The notes: generated by a model not told the origin, from the sequence alone. A stretch of 35,260 bases of DNA from Nitrosomonadales bacterium (GCA_025350915.1 JANXWX010000236.1:1-35260); one strand, 5' to 3'; counted from the stretch's first letter, positions 1 through 8,809 are shown. Numbers and translations: made by a program.

Positions 1-55
1 AAGCGAAAATGACTTTCTTTTCTTCTTTCGTCATTACATGTTTTGCAACTGTCAT
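1..55 (-). CDS. MFS transporter, MHS (metabolite:H+ symporter) type, N-terminal fragment
   Basis: Only the first 18 codons lie inside the window; the gene continues past the left edge. Reading leftward from an ATG at 55 gives MTVAKHVMTKEEKKVIFA, preceded by a good ribosome binding site (AGGGGG, 5 bases before the ATG). From knowledge of the family, the pattern 'T-x-E-E-[RK]-K-V-I-F-A' is the usual N-terminus of MHS-family major facilitator transporters (proline/betaine, citrate or alpha-ketoglutarate type), where it is normally followed by 'SSLGTVFEWYDF' at the first membrane helix. The substrate cannot be told from this fragment. The reading frame and binding site are seen directly; the family is inferred from 18 residues. 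Confidence 0.6.
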   Translation of the reverse strand, partial: MTVAKHVMTKEEKKVIFA

Positions 56-280
56 AAATCCCCCTGAAATGTATTAATTATTATGCTTATTGGTTTTCAT
101 GATTTACTTGAATGAGTCGAGTCAATCGGAAAAACTGTAACACATAATATTGGGAGTGTCCCTGTTAACAAATTGCGTAATGCGGGATTTTAGTTATAAC
201 AATTTTTTATCGAACGCAACAATTACTTAGCGCAACTTCTTAACTAAAATACTTAACATTATTTCTATTGCGCCCATTAA
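56..280. other. AT-rich intergenic region between the transporter fragment and xerD
   Basis: 225 bases without a convincing gene. It contains a 10-bp perfect inverted repeat (ATTTTAGTTA at 187-196, TAACTAAAAT at 241-250) separated by 44 bases, and between the arms a 6-base direct repeat CGCAAC (215-220 and 231-236). No clear intrinsic terminator for xerD and no strong promoter for the transporter were found. Function unknown. Confidence 0.4.
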
Positions 281-1177
281 TTATCCCCGGGGGTGGTGTG
301 CTGAATGCAAACCCTTCAAGCGCTCCCTTGCGACATGGGTATAGATCTGCGTTGTGGATATATTGGCATGGCCCAATAACATTTGCACAACTCGCAGATC
401 GGCGGCGTGGTTAAGCAGATGAGTGGCAAAGGCATGCCGTACTGTATGCGGCGACAGAGCTTTACGCAGGCCGGCCTGTTTCGCGTGGCGCTTGATCAGA
501 TACCAGAACATTTGTCGTGTCATGCCGCCGCCACGAGCTGTCACGAACATTACATTGCTATGCTGTTGATCCAGTATAACCTGGCGCGATTCTGCCAGAT
601 ATCGCCTTACCCATTCCAGCGCCTCTTCTCCCAATGGCACCAGACGCTCCTTGCTACCCTTGCCCATCACTCGCACCACGCCCATATCGAGGCTGATCTG
701 GGCAACATTCAGACCAACCAGTTCAGATACTCGTAGCCCGCTGGCATATAACACCTCCAGCATGGCACGGTCGCGTATGCCCAATGAGGTACTGGTATCG
801 GGGGCGTTCAACAATTGCTCTACATCTTGCTCAGTAAGCGTTTTTGGTAAGCTGCGCGGGATTTTTGGGGTGGCTATTTGCAGAGTGGGATCAAGGCTGA
901 CCTTATTCTGTCTCAACAGATACTGGTAAAATCGCTTGAGACTGGAAATCGCACGGCTGGTGCTGGTGGCACGCGCTTTATTTTCCATCACTTGATACGC
1001 CAAAAATCCCTGGATGTCCGCATGTGTACCCTGCTGCAATGGTGCATTACGCTGCTGTTGCAACCACTGCGCGAATTTATTCAGATCCCGACGGTAGCTC
1101 TCCAGCGTATTGCGCGACAGTCCGTCTTCCAGCCATAGGGTATCGCTAAATTCATCCAGCAGCTCAGCGTTGCTCAT
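281..1177 (-). CDS. xerD: Site-specific tyrosine recombinase XerD
   Basis: A 298-residue tyrosine recombinase, the same length as E. coli XerD. With XerC it resolves chromosome dimers at dif during division. The N-terminal SAM-like DNA-binding domain spans about residues 5-90 and the catalytic domain about 110-298. All catalytic residues are visible: R149 (ASGLRVSEL), K173 (GKGSKERLVPLG), H244 and R247 (SPHTVRHAFATHLL), H270 (LLGHANISTTQIYTHV) and the nucleophile Y279. These positions match E. coli XerD to within one residue. The 'LEDGLSRNTLESYRRDL' N-terminus favours XerD over XerC. The start overlaps the end of ogt by 14 bases, so the two are probably co-transcribed. Nothing appears damaged. 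Confidence 0.95.
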   Translation of the reverse strand: MSNAELLDEFSDTLWLEDGLSRNTLESYRRDLNKFAQWLQQQRNAPLQQGTHADIQGFLAYQVMENKARATSTSRAISSLKRFYQYLLRQNKVSLDPTLQIATPKIPRSLPKTLTEQDVEQLLNAPDTSTSLGIRDRAMLEVLYASGLRVSELVGLNVAQISLDMGVVRVMGKGSKERLVPLGEEALEWVRRYLAESRQVILDQQHSNVMFVTARGGGMTRQMFWYLIKRHAKQAGLRKALSPHTVRHAFATHLLNHAADLRVVQMLLGHANISTTQIYTHVARERLKGLHSAHHPRG

Positions 1178-1649
1178 GGGTTAACAACCAGTGTTTAATA
1201 TCCAGCTGATAACCATTGCGATGGTGGGCAAAGCCGCCTATGCCAGTCTTGCTCACGATGCGATGACACGGAATGACGATAGGAATGGGGTTGGCACCAC
1301 AGGCTTGCCCGATAGCACGGGGGCTGGATGACAGTTCACGGGCAAGCTCCCCATATTGCATGGTCTCTCCGCGCGGGATAGCGCACATGGCTTGCCAAAC
1401 CTTGGCTTGATGAGGAGTGCCGCTGATCTTTAAGTCAAGCGTGAATTGAAAATCCGGATCATCAAAATATGCCGATAGCTGTTTACATACCGTTTTTGAA
1501 AATTGATTTTGGGGAGATTGTACCTCAGCATCAACGGCGATGAAATCGATGCCGGTCAATAGATTTTCTGTACAGCAAATACCTAACACACCGAAGGGCG
1601 CTTTGATGATTGCCTGATATTCACGAACAGATTTCATAGTGGCAATCAT
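1164..1649 (-). CDS. ogt: Methylated-DNA--[protein]-cysteine S-methyltransferase
   Basis: A 161-residue suicide alkyltransferase that moves O6-alkyl groups from guanine to its own cysteine. The acceptor motif IPCHR is at residues 126-130 (C128). The DNA-binding helix with the arginine finger (SSPRAIGQACGANP, R111 and hinge N120) precedes it. The N-terminal half (1-75) is short and divergent, as in Ogt rather than Ada. The ATG at 1649 lacks a good ribosome binding site; an in-frame ATG at 1637 is possible. The start lies only 15 bases past the U-tract of the rplS terminator, so expression needs read-through or a promoter inside rplS. The gene overlaps xerD by 14 bases. Ogt versus generic MGMT naming is uncertain. 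Confidence 0.88.
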   Translation of the reverse strand: MIATMKSVREYQAIIKAPFGVLGICCTENLLTGIDFIAVDAEVQSPQNQFSKTVCKQLSAYFDDPDFQFTLDLKISGTPHQAKVWQAMCAIPRGETMQYGELARELSSSPRAIGQACGANPIPIVIPCHRIVSKTGIGGFAHHRNGYQLDIKHWLLTHEQR

Positions 1650-1663
1650 AACCCAAGGAGACG

Positions 1664-1692
1664 TAAAAAAAGGGAGCCCAGGCTCCCTTTTT
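1664..1692 (-). terminator. Intrinsic terminator after rplS
   Basis: A GGGAGC/GCTCCC stem closes a CCAG tetraloop (1672-1687), with an A-run at 1664-1671 that becomes the U-tract on the minus strand and T-run 1688-1692 on the other side. It can work in both directions, but its place 20 bases after the rplS stop shows that it ends the rpsP-rimM-trmD-rplS operon. Confidence 0.85.
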
Positions 1693-1712
1693 CTTGCTTC
1701 TTAAATGTATGC

Positions 1713-2087
1713 TTAAGCTGCTGTTTTACGTGCCACCAGCTTTTCCTTGATACGTGCTGATTTACCGGAACGATCACGCAGGTAGTACAGCTTGGCGCGA
1801 CGCACGTCACCGCGACGTTTGACTTCGATACTTGCAATCAAAGGTGAGTATGTCTGGAATGTACGCTCTACACCTTCACCTGCAGACATTTTACGCACGA
1901 TAAATGAAGCATTCAGGCTAGCGCCTTTACGCTTGGCAATCACCACACCTTCAAAAGCCTGGGTACGTTTGCGCTCACCTTCTACGATGTTTACGTTGAC
2001 GATCACGGTATCGCCAGGGGCGAAATTAGGGATCGTCTTGCCCAGACGGGCAATTTCTTCTTGTTCCAATATGGCGAGCAGATTCAT
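1713..2087 (-). CDS. rplS: 50S ribosomal protein L19
   Basis: A 124-residue L19 located at the 30S-50S interface. Diagnostic segments are [16 protein letters not shown] (23-38), [11 protein letters not shown] (45-55), the 'SFIVRK...GVER' stretch (61-75) and the basic '[21 protein letters not shown]' C-terminal region. Length is normal, with a short Lys/Arg/Ala tail. Its ATG overlaps the trmD stop in an ATGA junction, which suggests translational coupling. It is last in the rpsP-rimM-trmD-rplS operon, the classic bacterial order, and is followed by an intrinsic terminator. Confidence 0.97.
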   Translation of the reverse strand: MNLLAILEQEEIARLGKTIPNFAPGDTVIVNVNIVEGERKRTQAFEGVVIAKRKGASLNASFIVRKMSAGEGVERTFQTYSPLIASIEVKRRGDVRRAKLYYLRDRSGKSARIKEKLVARKTAA

Positions 2088-2860
2088 TTTGTTTCCTCTT
2101 GTTGTACGGATGCTTGTTCCTGCTGGTACTCTGCCAGTAGCCGAGCTTCCTGTTTTGTTAACTGGCGTTGTGCCAGCAAATCAGGGCGACGTTGCCAGGT
2201 GCGTCCCAGCGCCTGTTTCAATCGCCACTTTTCTATTTCGGCGTGGTGTCCCGATAATAAAACCTCGGGGATACCCTCGCCTTCAAATTCTTCCGGCCGC
2301 GTGTAGTGCGGACAATCCAGCAGGCCCTGTACAAAAGAATCCTGCTGTGCGGAATCCGCATCACCCAATACACCGGGCAAGTGCCGCACCAGACTGTCTA
2401 TCAGCACCATTGCCGCCAACTCACCACCGGACAATACGTAATCACCGATGGAAATTTCTTCATCTACATAACGGCGAAGCAGGCGTTCATCTACACCTTC
2501 GTAGCGGCTCGCCAGCAGTATCAGTCCTTCATCCCGCGCCAGCAGATCTTTCACCACTTCGTGGGTGAGAGGGCGTCCCTGCGGCGACAGGTGAATCACA
2601 CAGCTTTTTGCCATGCCCGCCTGCGCCTGGCTATGCTTTGCCGCAGTGATCGCCTGTGCCAGAGGTTCTGCCAGCATCAGCATGCCGGGGCCGCCACCGT
2701 AGGGCCTATCATCGACACTGCGATGATTATTACTGGTGAAATCCCGTGGATTCCACATTTGCAATTTAAAGCTGCCCTGCTCCGCTGCTCGGCGTGTTAT
2801 TCCGTATCGAGTAATCGCATCGAACATTTCCGGAAACAGTGTTACGACATCAAAACGCAT
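2084..2860 (-). CDS. trmD: tRNA (guanine-N1-)-methyltransferase
   Basis: A 258-residue SPOUT-family enzyme that makes m1G37 in tRNAs reading CNN codons, which prevents +1 frameshifting. The start [21 protein letters not shown] is typical. The AdoMet-binding trefoil knot covers about residues 85-160, with [35 protein letters not shown]-rich and Asp/Glu positions in this stretch match the E. coli enzyme. The C-terminal '[15 protein letters not shown]...[14 protein letters not shown]' tRNA-binding helices are complete. It starts 9 bases after the rimM stop and overlaps rplS by 4 bases. Length is usual for the family. Confidence 0.97.
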   Translation of the reverse strand: MRFDVVTLFPEMFDAITRYGITRRAAEQGSFKLQMWNPRDFTSNNHRSVDDRPYGGGPGMLMLAEPLAQAITAAKHSQAQAGMAKSCVIHLSPQGRPLTHEVVKDLLARDEGLILLASRYEGVDERLLRRYVDEEISIGDYVLSGGELAAMVLIDSLVRHLPGVLGDADSAQQDSFVQGLLDCPHYTRPEEFEGEGIPEVLLSGHHAEIEKWRLKQALGRTWQRRPDLLAQRQLTKQEARLLAEYQQEQASVQQEETK

Positions 2861-2869
2861 GTTTGCCGC

Positions 2870-3397
2870 TCAGTAATCCGCATGCCAATCCACGCGGATT
2901 ATTTTTTCGTTCATACTGACCTGCTGCACCACTTTCGCCAGAAAGGGGATAAGAATTTCACCCTTTTCACTACGCACGCACAGCACGTCATTGGCACCCG
3001 TTTCCAGCAGGCTCTCAACCGTGCCCAATGTCTCGTCACTAAGGTTAATTACCCGCATGCCGATCAAATCAGACCAGTAATACTCATTTTCCGCCTGTGG
3101 CGGTAGCTTGCTGCGCGGTATTGCAACCAGCAGGCCTTTAAATTTTTCAGCCGCAGTACGGTCTGTCACACCCTCAAGTTTGGCCACCAGTACTTTGGTA
3201 TGGACATTACATTCCAGCACTTTATATTCGCGCCAAGGATGTTTGTCATTGCCCAATTGCCAGATATCGTAATCAATCAAGCCGTCCAGATACTCGGTAA
3301 AGGTCTGCACCTTTAGCCAGCCCTGCAATCCTTGCGCCGCTACCACTCGTCCCATGACGACCATGGGATCGGGTACATCAGACTTTTGCTGCGACAC
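2870..3397 (-). CDS. rimM: Ribosome maturation factor RimM
   Basis: A 175-residue 16S rRNA processing factor that binds S19 and helps mature the 30S head. It has the N-terminal RimM barrel ([25 protein letters not shown], residues 12-36) and a C-terminal PRC-barrel (about 100-175, [12 protein letters not shown]...VDWHADY). The proposed start is a GTG overlapping the end of rpsP by 20 bases. It gives a 12-residue leader before 'PMVVMG', which matches the leader length in E. coli RimM. An ATG at 3364 would give a shorter protein without a better ribosome binding site. Operon partner of rpsP and trmD. Confidence 0.93.
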   Translation of the reverse strand: MSQQKSDVPDPMVVMGRVVAAQGLQGWLKVQTFTEYLDGLIDYDIWQLGNDKHPWREYKVLECNVHTKVLVAKLEGVTDRTAAEKFKGLLVAIPRSKLPPQAENEYYWSDLIGMRVINLSDETLGTVESLLETGANDVLCVRSEKGEILIPFLAKVVQQVSMNEKIIRVDWHADY

Positions 3398-3632
3398 CAG
3401 CGCGCTTAACCAGCTTGGAAACGGTCTCGCTTAATTGCGCACCTTTTTCTTGCCAGTGTGTAATACGCTCGGTCAACAAACGCAATGATTCCTGACCTTC
3501 AGGAGCAACTGGATTATAAAAACCCACGCGCTCGATAAAGCGGCCATCACGGCGATTGCGTGAATCGGCAACGACTACATTGAAAAATGGACGGTTCTTG
3601 GAACCACCACGAGAAAGACGGATAATAACCAT
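3378..3632 (-). CDS. rpsP: 30S ribosomal protein S16
   Basis: An 84-residue S16. The N-terminus [17 protein letters not shown] and the following [23 protein letters not shown] are near-invariant in the family. It is the first gene of the rpsP-rimM-trmD-rplS operon and is preceded by a probable sigma-70 promoter. The upstream AGGTTT may serve as ribosome binding site. The end overlaps the GTG start of rimM by 20 bases. Confidence 0.97.
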   Translation of the reverse strand: MVIIRLSRGGSKNRPFFNVVVADSRNRRDGRFIERVGFYNPVAPEGQESLRLLTERITHWQEKGAQLSETVSKLVKRAGVAAKV

Positions 3633-3684
3633 AGTTTAAAACCTATTGTATTGGTTGAAATTTAGCTGATGCCAAAGGGCGCGA

Positions 3685-3714
3685 ATTCTACGACACTTAC
3701 GGGGGTTATGGCAA
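3685..3714 (-). promoter_or_regulatory. Candidate sigma-70 promoter of the rpsP operon
   Basis: On the minus strand TTGCCA (3709-3714) and TAGAAT (3685-3690) are separated by 18 bases, about 55 bases before the rpsP start. The bases after the -10 box (TCGCGCCC) are GC-rich, as in discriminators of stringently controlled ribosomal promoters. This is a sequence match only; the start point is inferred. Confidence 0.55.
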
Positions 3715-3731
3715 GAGTTTACGAGAAACAG

Positions 3732-3802
3732 GTAAAAAGCCTAGAGTATTTGACAGATTTCGCCCAAACCACGTCGGTCAATCAAGCTGTAAAAACCTAG
3801 AG
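3732..3802. repeat. Pair of 14-15 base direct repeats upstream of rpsP
   Basis: GTAAAAAGCCTAGAG (3732-3746) and GTAAAAACCTAGAG (3789-3802) differ only by one inserted G. They lie 42 bases apart between dgt and the rpsP promoter. Both contain the rare tetramer CTAG. They could be regulator-binding sites or chance in AT-rich DNA. The second copy also sits in the loop of a 7-bp stem (AAGCTGT 3784-3790 / ACAGCTT 3805-3811) that lacks a U-tract on the minus strand. Confidence 0.4.
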
Positions 3803-3850
3803 GCACAGCTTTAACAACAGAATGTAACATTATATTTATAAGCTATTAAT

Positions 3851-4984
3851 TTAGACTTGCTCTTCTTTCACAACAAATAACCTGCGGTATTCTTTGATTG
3901 CGTAACGGTCTGTCATGCCCGCCACATAATCTGCAACTGCTCTTGCCTGATCAGTTTCTGCCTGATGCTGATATTGCGGTGGCAATAATCTGTTATCACT
4001 CAAAAAGGCCATAAACAGCTCTTTTATAATGCGGTGCGCCTTGGCGCTCATGCGCATCACCCGATAATGGCGATACAGGTGTTTATGCAAGAAGGTTTTT
4101 AGTTCGCGCTGTTGTTCCAGCACCTCGCTGCTAAATGCGGCCAAGGCTGGCGCAGCACGAACATCATCAATACTGTATATCGATGCTGCCTGAATGTTTT
4201 GCTCGGTTTGCTGTATCAAATCAGAAACCAGGGTGTTGATCATGCCACGAACCGTTTCATGTATGGCACGACGGCCATCCAGATTGGGATACATCGCCTT
4301 TACTTTATCCAGATGGCTGGAAAATAATCGCACTTCTGCCAATTGTTCCAGGGTGATCAGGCCTGAACGCAAGCCATCGTCCACGTCGTGGTTGTTGTAT
4401 GCAATTTCATCAGCCAGATTGGTGATTTGTGCTTCCAGCGAAGGTCTTTGTTTGTTCAGGAAACGTGCGCCAACCTCCCCCAACTCAGCAGCCTTACTCA
4501 AAGAACAATGTTTGAGTATGCCTTCCCGTGTTTCAAAAGTTAAGTTGAGTCCGTTAAAGGCGGCATAACGTTCTTCCAGGCAATCTACGACGCGTAATGA
4601 CTGCAGGTTATGTTCAAAACCTCCATACCCTTGCATGCAGGAATTAAGGGCATCCTGTCCGGCGTGTCCATACGGCGTATGTCCCAGGTCATGTGCCAAG
4701 GCGATGGCCTCAACCAGATCCTCATTCAAGTTCAATCTGCGCGCAATCGACCGGCCGATTTGTGCGACTTCAATACTATGCGTGAGTCGCGTGCGAAACA
4801 AATCACCCTCGTGATTTACAAATACCTGTGTTTTGTACTCGAGGCGGCGAAAGGCTGTGGAATGAACGATGCGGTCACGGTCACGCTGAAATTCGCTGCG
4901 CCCGTTCGGTGCCTCTTCTTGCACCATGCGGCCACGCGAATTGCGCTCGACAACGGCATAAGATGCCAGCTCAATGCTGCTCAC
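3851..4984 (-). CDS. dgt: Deoxyguanosinetriphosphate triphosphohydrolase-like protein (HD domain)
   Basis: HD-superfamily dNTPase that splits dNTPs to deoxynucleoside and triphosphate. The [25 protein letters not shown] signature is followed by metal ligands: H of [10 protein letters not shown], the HD pair in [15 protein letters not shown], and D in [14 protein letters not shown]. The open frame extends to an ATG at 5029, overlapping aroKB by 59 bases. I prefer the GTG at 4984 (377 residues), which has a GGAAG element upstream, overlaps aroKB by only 14 bases and begins at the region conserved in relatives ([18 protein letters not shown]). It follows aroKB in the same direction, a common proteobacterial order. 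Substrate preference is not predictable from sequence. Confidence 0.9.
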   Translation of the reverse strand: MSSIELASYAVVERNSRGRMVQEEAPNGRSEFQRDRDRIVHSTAFRRLEYKTQVFVNHEGDLFRTRLTHSIEVAQIGRSIARRLNLNEDLVEAIALAHDLGHTPYGHAGQDALNSCMQGYGGFEHNLQSLRVVDCLEERYAAFNGLNLTFETREGILKHCSLSKAAELGEVGARFLNKQRPSLEAQITNLADEIAYNNHDVDDGLRSGLITLEQLAEVRLFSSHLDKVKAMYPNLDGRRAIHETVRGMINTLVSDLIQQTEQNIQAASIYSIDDVRAAPALAAFSSEVLEQQRELKTFLHKHLYRHYRVMRMSAKAHRIIKELFMAFLSDNRLLPPQYQHQAETDQARAVADYVAGMTDRYAIKEYRRLFVVKEEQV

Positions 4985-6629
4985 TGCATGCTTCCAGCGT
5001 GGCGCGCAACAATTCGGCAGGCACTGCACTTGATATCACCGCATTTCCAAGTGCCTGCATAAGTACGAAACGGATTTGGCCATCGATAACTTTCTTGTCC
5101 AGCCCCATTAACTGCAAATACTGTTCCACGCCCAAATGCGGACCAATCACTGGTAATCCTGCTCTTTCAAAAAGATGACGCACACGTGCAACATCCTGCT
5201 CACTAATCCAGCCCATGCGGTGAGACAAATCTGCGGCCATCACTGTTCCTGCAGCAACAGCTTCACCATGTAACCACGCACCATAGCCCATACCGTTTTC
5301 AATGGCATGACCAAAGGTATGTCCAAGATTTAGCAGGGCACGTTCACCGCTTTCGCGCTCGTCATTGCCAACCACCTCGGCTTTATTTTCACAACTGCGC
5401 GTGATGGCATATTGCAAAGCAGCGCTGTCCCTGGCCAGCAGTTTTTCCATGTTGGTTTCGAGCCAGGTCAAAAATGGCAAGTCACGTATCAATCCATATT
5501 TGATGACTTCAGCCAAACCAGCCCTCAATTCCTGATCAGGTAAGGTAGCTAGCGTATCAATATCAATTAGCACAATTTGCGGCTGATAAAACGCGCCTAT
5601 CATGTTTTTCCCCAAAGGATGGTTGATGCCCGTTTTACCGCCCACAGAAGAGTCAACTTGCGACAGCAGCGTGGTGGGGATTTGAATAAAGGGTACACCG
5701 CGCAAATACGTCGCTGCCGCATAACCGGTCATATCGCCGACAACTCCGCCACCCAAAGCAATTAGAGGCGTATTGCGCTCGCAACGATGCGTCAATAATG
5801 CATCGTAAATCAAACCCAGAGTTTCAGTATTTTTGTATTGCTCACCATCTGGCAAGATAATCGGTACGACACGCACACCATTTTCTTCCAGAATTTTGCT
5901 GAGCTGTGTCAAATAAAGCGGGGCAACCGTTGTATTACTGACAATCGCAACACGCTTATGCGAAAGAAATGGCAACAACAAATCCTTTCGGCTTAACAGG
6001 CCACTACCGATATGAATTGGATAACTGCGCTCAGCCAGCCCGACTTTTAATGTTTGCATATTACTTAATGCTTGTGTTGAAGTATTAGAGGTGTTGAGTT
6101 TACGCTGCAGGGCGGACAATAAAACTTGTACGCTCTGCTTGCCGGTGTGCATGACTATGTCAGCGGCCTCAGTATACAACGGGTTACGCTGCTCGAATAG
6201 CTCATGCAATTTTGCGCGGGGATCGGCAGTTTTCAACAGTGGTCGGTTACGATCATGTCGTGTACGTTGCCACAAATCATGTATACCACTCTTCAGATAC
6301 ACGACGATACCATTTTCTCGCATAACATGACGACTGTGCAAATCCAGTATGGCACCGCCGCCCGTTGCCAGCACTATGTCACTACGTTGCAGCAGTTCCT
6401 GCACAATCCCTGCTTCACGTTGACGGAATCCCGCCTCGCCTTCGACATCAAATATATGCTGTATCGTTACCCCGGTGCGCTTCTGGATTTCTTCATCACT
6501 ATCGATGAATGTTTTACCAAGCGATCTGGCGAGCAACCTGCCAACGGTCGTTTTTCCTGATCCCATCATGCCAACGAGAATAATATTTCCGGAAGACCGC
6601 TTAGTAATGAAGTGATTGAGGGTTTGCAT
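4971..6629 (-). CDS. aroKB: Fused shikimate kinase / 3-dehydroquinate synthase
   Basis: One uninterrupted frame of 552 codons carries two enzymes of the shikimate pathway that are usually encoded separately. Residues 15-178 are shikimate kinase: P-loop GMMGSGKTT (20-28), shikimate-binding D43/D45 (DSD), GGG (90-92) and the lid RNRPLL (127-132). Residues 191-552 are 3-dehydroquinate synthase: [13 protein letters not shown] (293-305), [20 protein letters not shown], and zinc ligands E374 (LAEVIKYG), H437 ([10 protein letters not shown]) and H454 (LHGEA). They are joined by a Ser/Thr/Asn linker ([14 protein letters not shown]). An internal ATG (6059) at the start of the synthase could in principle give separate AroB, but it lacks a good ribosome binding site. 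The first ATG also lacks one. Confidence 0.93.
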   Translation of the reverse strand: MQTLNHFITKRSSGNIILVGMMGSGKTTVGRLLARSLGKTFIDSDEEIQKRTGVTIQHIFDVEGEAGFRQREAGIVQELLQRSDIVLATGGGAILDLHSRHVMRENGIVVYLKSGIHDLWQRTRHDRNRPLLKTADPRAKLHELFEQRNPLYTEAADIVMHTGKQSVQVLLSALQRKLNTSNTSTQALSNMQTLKVGLAERSYPIHIGSGLLSRKDLLLPFLSHKRVAIVSNTTVAPLYLTQLSKILEENGVRVVPIILPDGEQYKNTETLGLIYDALLTHRCERNTPLIALGGGVVGDMTGYAAATYLRGVPFIQIPTTLLSQVDSSVGGKTGINHPLGKNMIGAFYQPQIVLIDIDTLATLPDQELRAGLAEVIKYGLIRDLPFLTWLETNMEKLLARDSAALQYAITRSCENKAEVVGNDERESGERALLNLGHTFGHAIENGMGYGAWLHGEAVAAGTVMAADLSHRMGWISEQDVARVRHLFERAGLPVIGPHLGVEQYLQLMGLDKKVIDGQIRFVLMQALGNAVISSAVPAELLRATLEACSEQH

Positions 6630-6636
6630 AAACTGA

Positions 6637-6663
6637 ATTGTAACGGAATCTTTTGTTCCTCAA
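6637..6663 (-). promoter_or_regulatory. Candidate promoter of aroKB, possibly giving a leaderless transcript
   Basis: TACAAT (6637-6642) with TTGAGG (6658-6663) at 15 bases lies between the pilQ terminator and aroKB. The -10 box ends only 7 bases before the ATG, so transcription would begin at or next to the start codon. Spacing is shorter than ideal; the call is inference. Confidence 0.35.
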
Positions 6664-6680
6664 GCCTCTGCAACTTTAAA

Positions 6681-6712
6681 TAATAAAGCCCGGCAATTGC
6701 CGAGCTTTATTA
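6681..6712 (-). terminator. Intrinsic terminator between pilQ and aroKB
   Basis: A long hairpin: TAATAAAGC pairs with GCTTTATTA and CGGC pairs with GCCG around an AATT loop, with one C/A mismatch at 6690/6703. The AT-rich outer stem provides U-rich ends in both directions. It lies 16 bases after the pilQ stop and ends the pil operon. Confidence 0.8.
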
Positions 6713-6727
6713 AGAAATAATTACATA

Positions 6728-8794
6728 TTAACGGAAATTTAAGCTATCACTTAATATTTTAGGCGTGATAAAAACCAAAAGTTCTCGCTTATCCCTTGCT
6801 ATTGTTTCATTTTTGAAGAACCAACCCAATAGAGGTATATCCGCCAGTAAGGGTACGGAATTTTTCGCTTCCGATTCGTTTTGAGAGTAAACACCACCAA
6901 CTACCAAAGTGCCCCCATTCTCTACTAACACTTGTGTGTCTATCTTTTTAGTATTTATCGTTGGCCCAGCAGTACCTGCAGGCGGACCCTGTGTATCCTG
7001 TGATAATGTCACCTTCATATTTACTTTGTCGTCAGGCGTAATTTTGGGTGTCACGGTCAGGCTTAACAAGGCATCTTTAAATATTGTAGTAGTACCAGCT
7101 GCACTTACAGATTGATAGGGTATTTGTGTTCCCGTCGAGATTGTTGCCGGAGTTGAATCTGCCGTAAGAACTCTAGGGCTAGCAATCGATTTGGATATTC
7201 CATCAATCTGTGACGCCGATAATTCCAAACTTAATGCTTGGCCTGCGGCTGCAGTAAATACCATTCCCAATGTTGCGGCCCCTCCCTGCCCTGGTAGGTT
7301 CAATGTGCTACCGGTAGCGATGCCGGTACCAGGATTATAATATCCAGGAACATTAGTTGCATTAAATTGAGAATTCAACTTTCCCCCCAATATCCTGGAA
7401 AAAGATTCAGTCGCCTCCACAAAGCGAGCTTCAATAATGACCTGCCTCACAGCTACATCAAGCTGCTTGATAATTTTACGAGCTTCATCTAATCCTGATG
7501 GAATATCTTGAACAAAAATCGTATTAGTACGAGTATCTACTACTGCACTGCCACGCTTAGACAAAATCCTTTGTTTATCATTCGATAGCAAGGTTGCCAT
7601 ATCAGCACCTTTCATATAACTAAGCTGGAAGCTTTCTGTTCTTAAAGGCTCAAGATTTGCAATATCTTGATTTGCTGTTAATTCTATTTTCTCTTTTGTC
7701 GCAATTTCTTCACGAGGCGCAACTTGCATGACATTGCCATTTACGCGTTTATCCAACCCTTTCGATTGCAATATTATATCCAGCGCCTGATCCCAAGGCA
7801 CATCTTTCAACCTTAAGGTCAAGCTGCCAGTAACAGTGTCACTAATCACTATATTAAAATTAGTAAAGTCGGCTATGACACTGAGAGCCTCGCGCGCTGT
7901 AATATTTTGAAAATTCAACGTTAACTTCTCACCAGTGTAGCCAAGTCTGGCTTTCTCAGCCTTTTTATCTTCAATAATTTGCTTCACTTCAATTATGAAT
8001 TTATTATCAGCCTGATATGCCGAATACTCCCACTGATTTTTTGGTTCGATAACAAGTCGAACATTTTCTCCCTGTTCGAAAGTGTCAAGTATTTGTACAG
8101 GTGTAGCAAAATCTGCTACGTCAAGTTTGCGCTTTAAATTTCCCGGCAAACTTGTTTTCAAAAAATCAACAAGCAAAACTTTACCCTGTTGTTTAATATC
8201 AATGCCCACATTGGGATCAGATAAATCTACCTGTATACGACCTTCACCGTTCTTCCCTCTATGAAAATCGATATCTCGCAAGTTATGCTTTTGTTTCCCA
8301 GTTCTTGATTCAGCAAAAGTTGAAACAACTGACCCAGCCATGCCATCAGCAGGTTTCAATATCATTACCAAAGAATTGCCATCTATTTTGGGAGTGTCAT
8401 AAGTTAACATACGATTCAGATTTAGAACTAATCTTGTTCGTTCTCCTGCCTGAACTACTGTAGCACTCCTCAGGTCACCTTCACCGAATTCTTGGCTTTT
8501 TTTATCCAGACCATTGCTTGTTTTAGAAAACGTTAAAGCAATGCGAGGAGGGGTGCCAATTGTAAAAACTTCCGGAGGCGTTGAAATTTCTTGTTTTAGC
8601 CCTATCTTGACCAACACCTCTCCCCCAGGCAATCGACTTGCTGTGATTGATTCAACGCTGTTCATTGACCCGGTCAAATTGGCATCCACGCTATTGATGC
8701 CATTATTTTGTGCGCTTGCATTGATCGCGTGAAATACGGATATTGCGGCAATATACCAAACAATATTTCGCATCACATATTTAATATGAATCAT
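6728..8794 (-). CDS. pilQ: Type IV pilus secretin PilQ
   Basis: The outer-membrane secretin through which type IV pili pass. A signal peptide (about 1-28, ending INASA) is followed by two AMIN peptidoglycan-binding domains (about 45-145 and 170-270), an N0/STN domain (about 290-358, LTLNFQNITAREALSVIADFT), an N1 domain (about 388-450) and the secretin C-domain (about 455-685; PRVLTADSTPATISTGTQIPY and the final VGGVYSQNESEAKNSVPLLADIPLLGWFFK). At 688 residues it is of normal size. The ATG at 8794 has AGGAG 8 bases upstream, which decides against the in-frame ATG seven codons later. Last gene of pilMNOPQ; a terminator follows. Confidence 0.96.
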   Translation of the reverse strand: MIHIKYVMRNIVWYIAAISVFHAINASAQNNGINSVDANLTGSMNSVESITASRLPGGEVLVKIGLKQEISTPPEVFTIGTPPRIALTFSKTSNGLDKKSQEFGEGDLRSATVVQAGERTRLVLNLNRMLTYDTPKIDGNSLVMILKPADGMAGSVVSTFAESRTGKQKHNLRDIDFHRGKNGEGRIQVDLSDPNVGIDIKQQGKVLLVDFLKTSLPGNLKRKLDVADFATPVQILDTFEQGENVRLVIEPKNQWEYSAYQADNKFIIEVKQIIEDKKAEKARLGYTGEKLTLNFQNITAREALSVIADFTNFNIVISDTVTGSLTLRLKDVPWDQALDIILQSKGLDKRVNGNVMQVAPREEIATKEKIELTANQDIANLEPLRTESFQLSYMKGADMATLLSNDKQRILSKRGSAVVDTRTNTIFVQDIPSGLDEARKIIKQLDVAVRQVIIEARFVEATESFSRILGGKLNSQFNATNVPGYYNPGTGIATGSTLNLPGQGGAATLGMVFTAAAGQALSLELSASQIDGISKSIASPRVLTADSTPATISTGTQIPYQSVSAAGTTTIFKDALLSLTVTPKITPDDKVNMKVTLSQDTQGPPAGTAGPTINTKKIDTQVLVENGGTLVVGGVYSQNESEAKNSVPLLADIPLLGWFFKNETIARDKRELLVFITPKILSDSLNFR

Positions 8795-8809
8795 AATTGT
8801 TACTCCTAA

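Noticed and set aside
1792-3106. Long open frames on the plus strand (1792-2568 and 2306-3106) opposite rplS, trmD and rimM
   Set aside because: They mirror strongly conserved genes on the minus strand and have no recognisable protein features. The same holds for other antisense frames throughout the window.
3784-3811. AAGCTGT/ACAGCTT hairpin as a terminator for dgt
   Set aside because: No U-tract follows on the minus strand, and the loop has 14 bases.
4985-5029. Longer dgt start at the ATG at 5029
   Set aside because: It adds 15 residues read in a different frame of the aroKB end ([11 protein letters not shown]...), which do not look like the dGTPase N-terminus.
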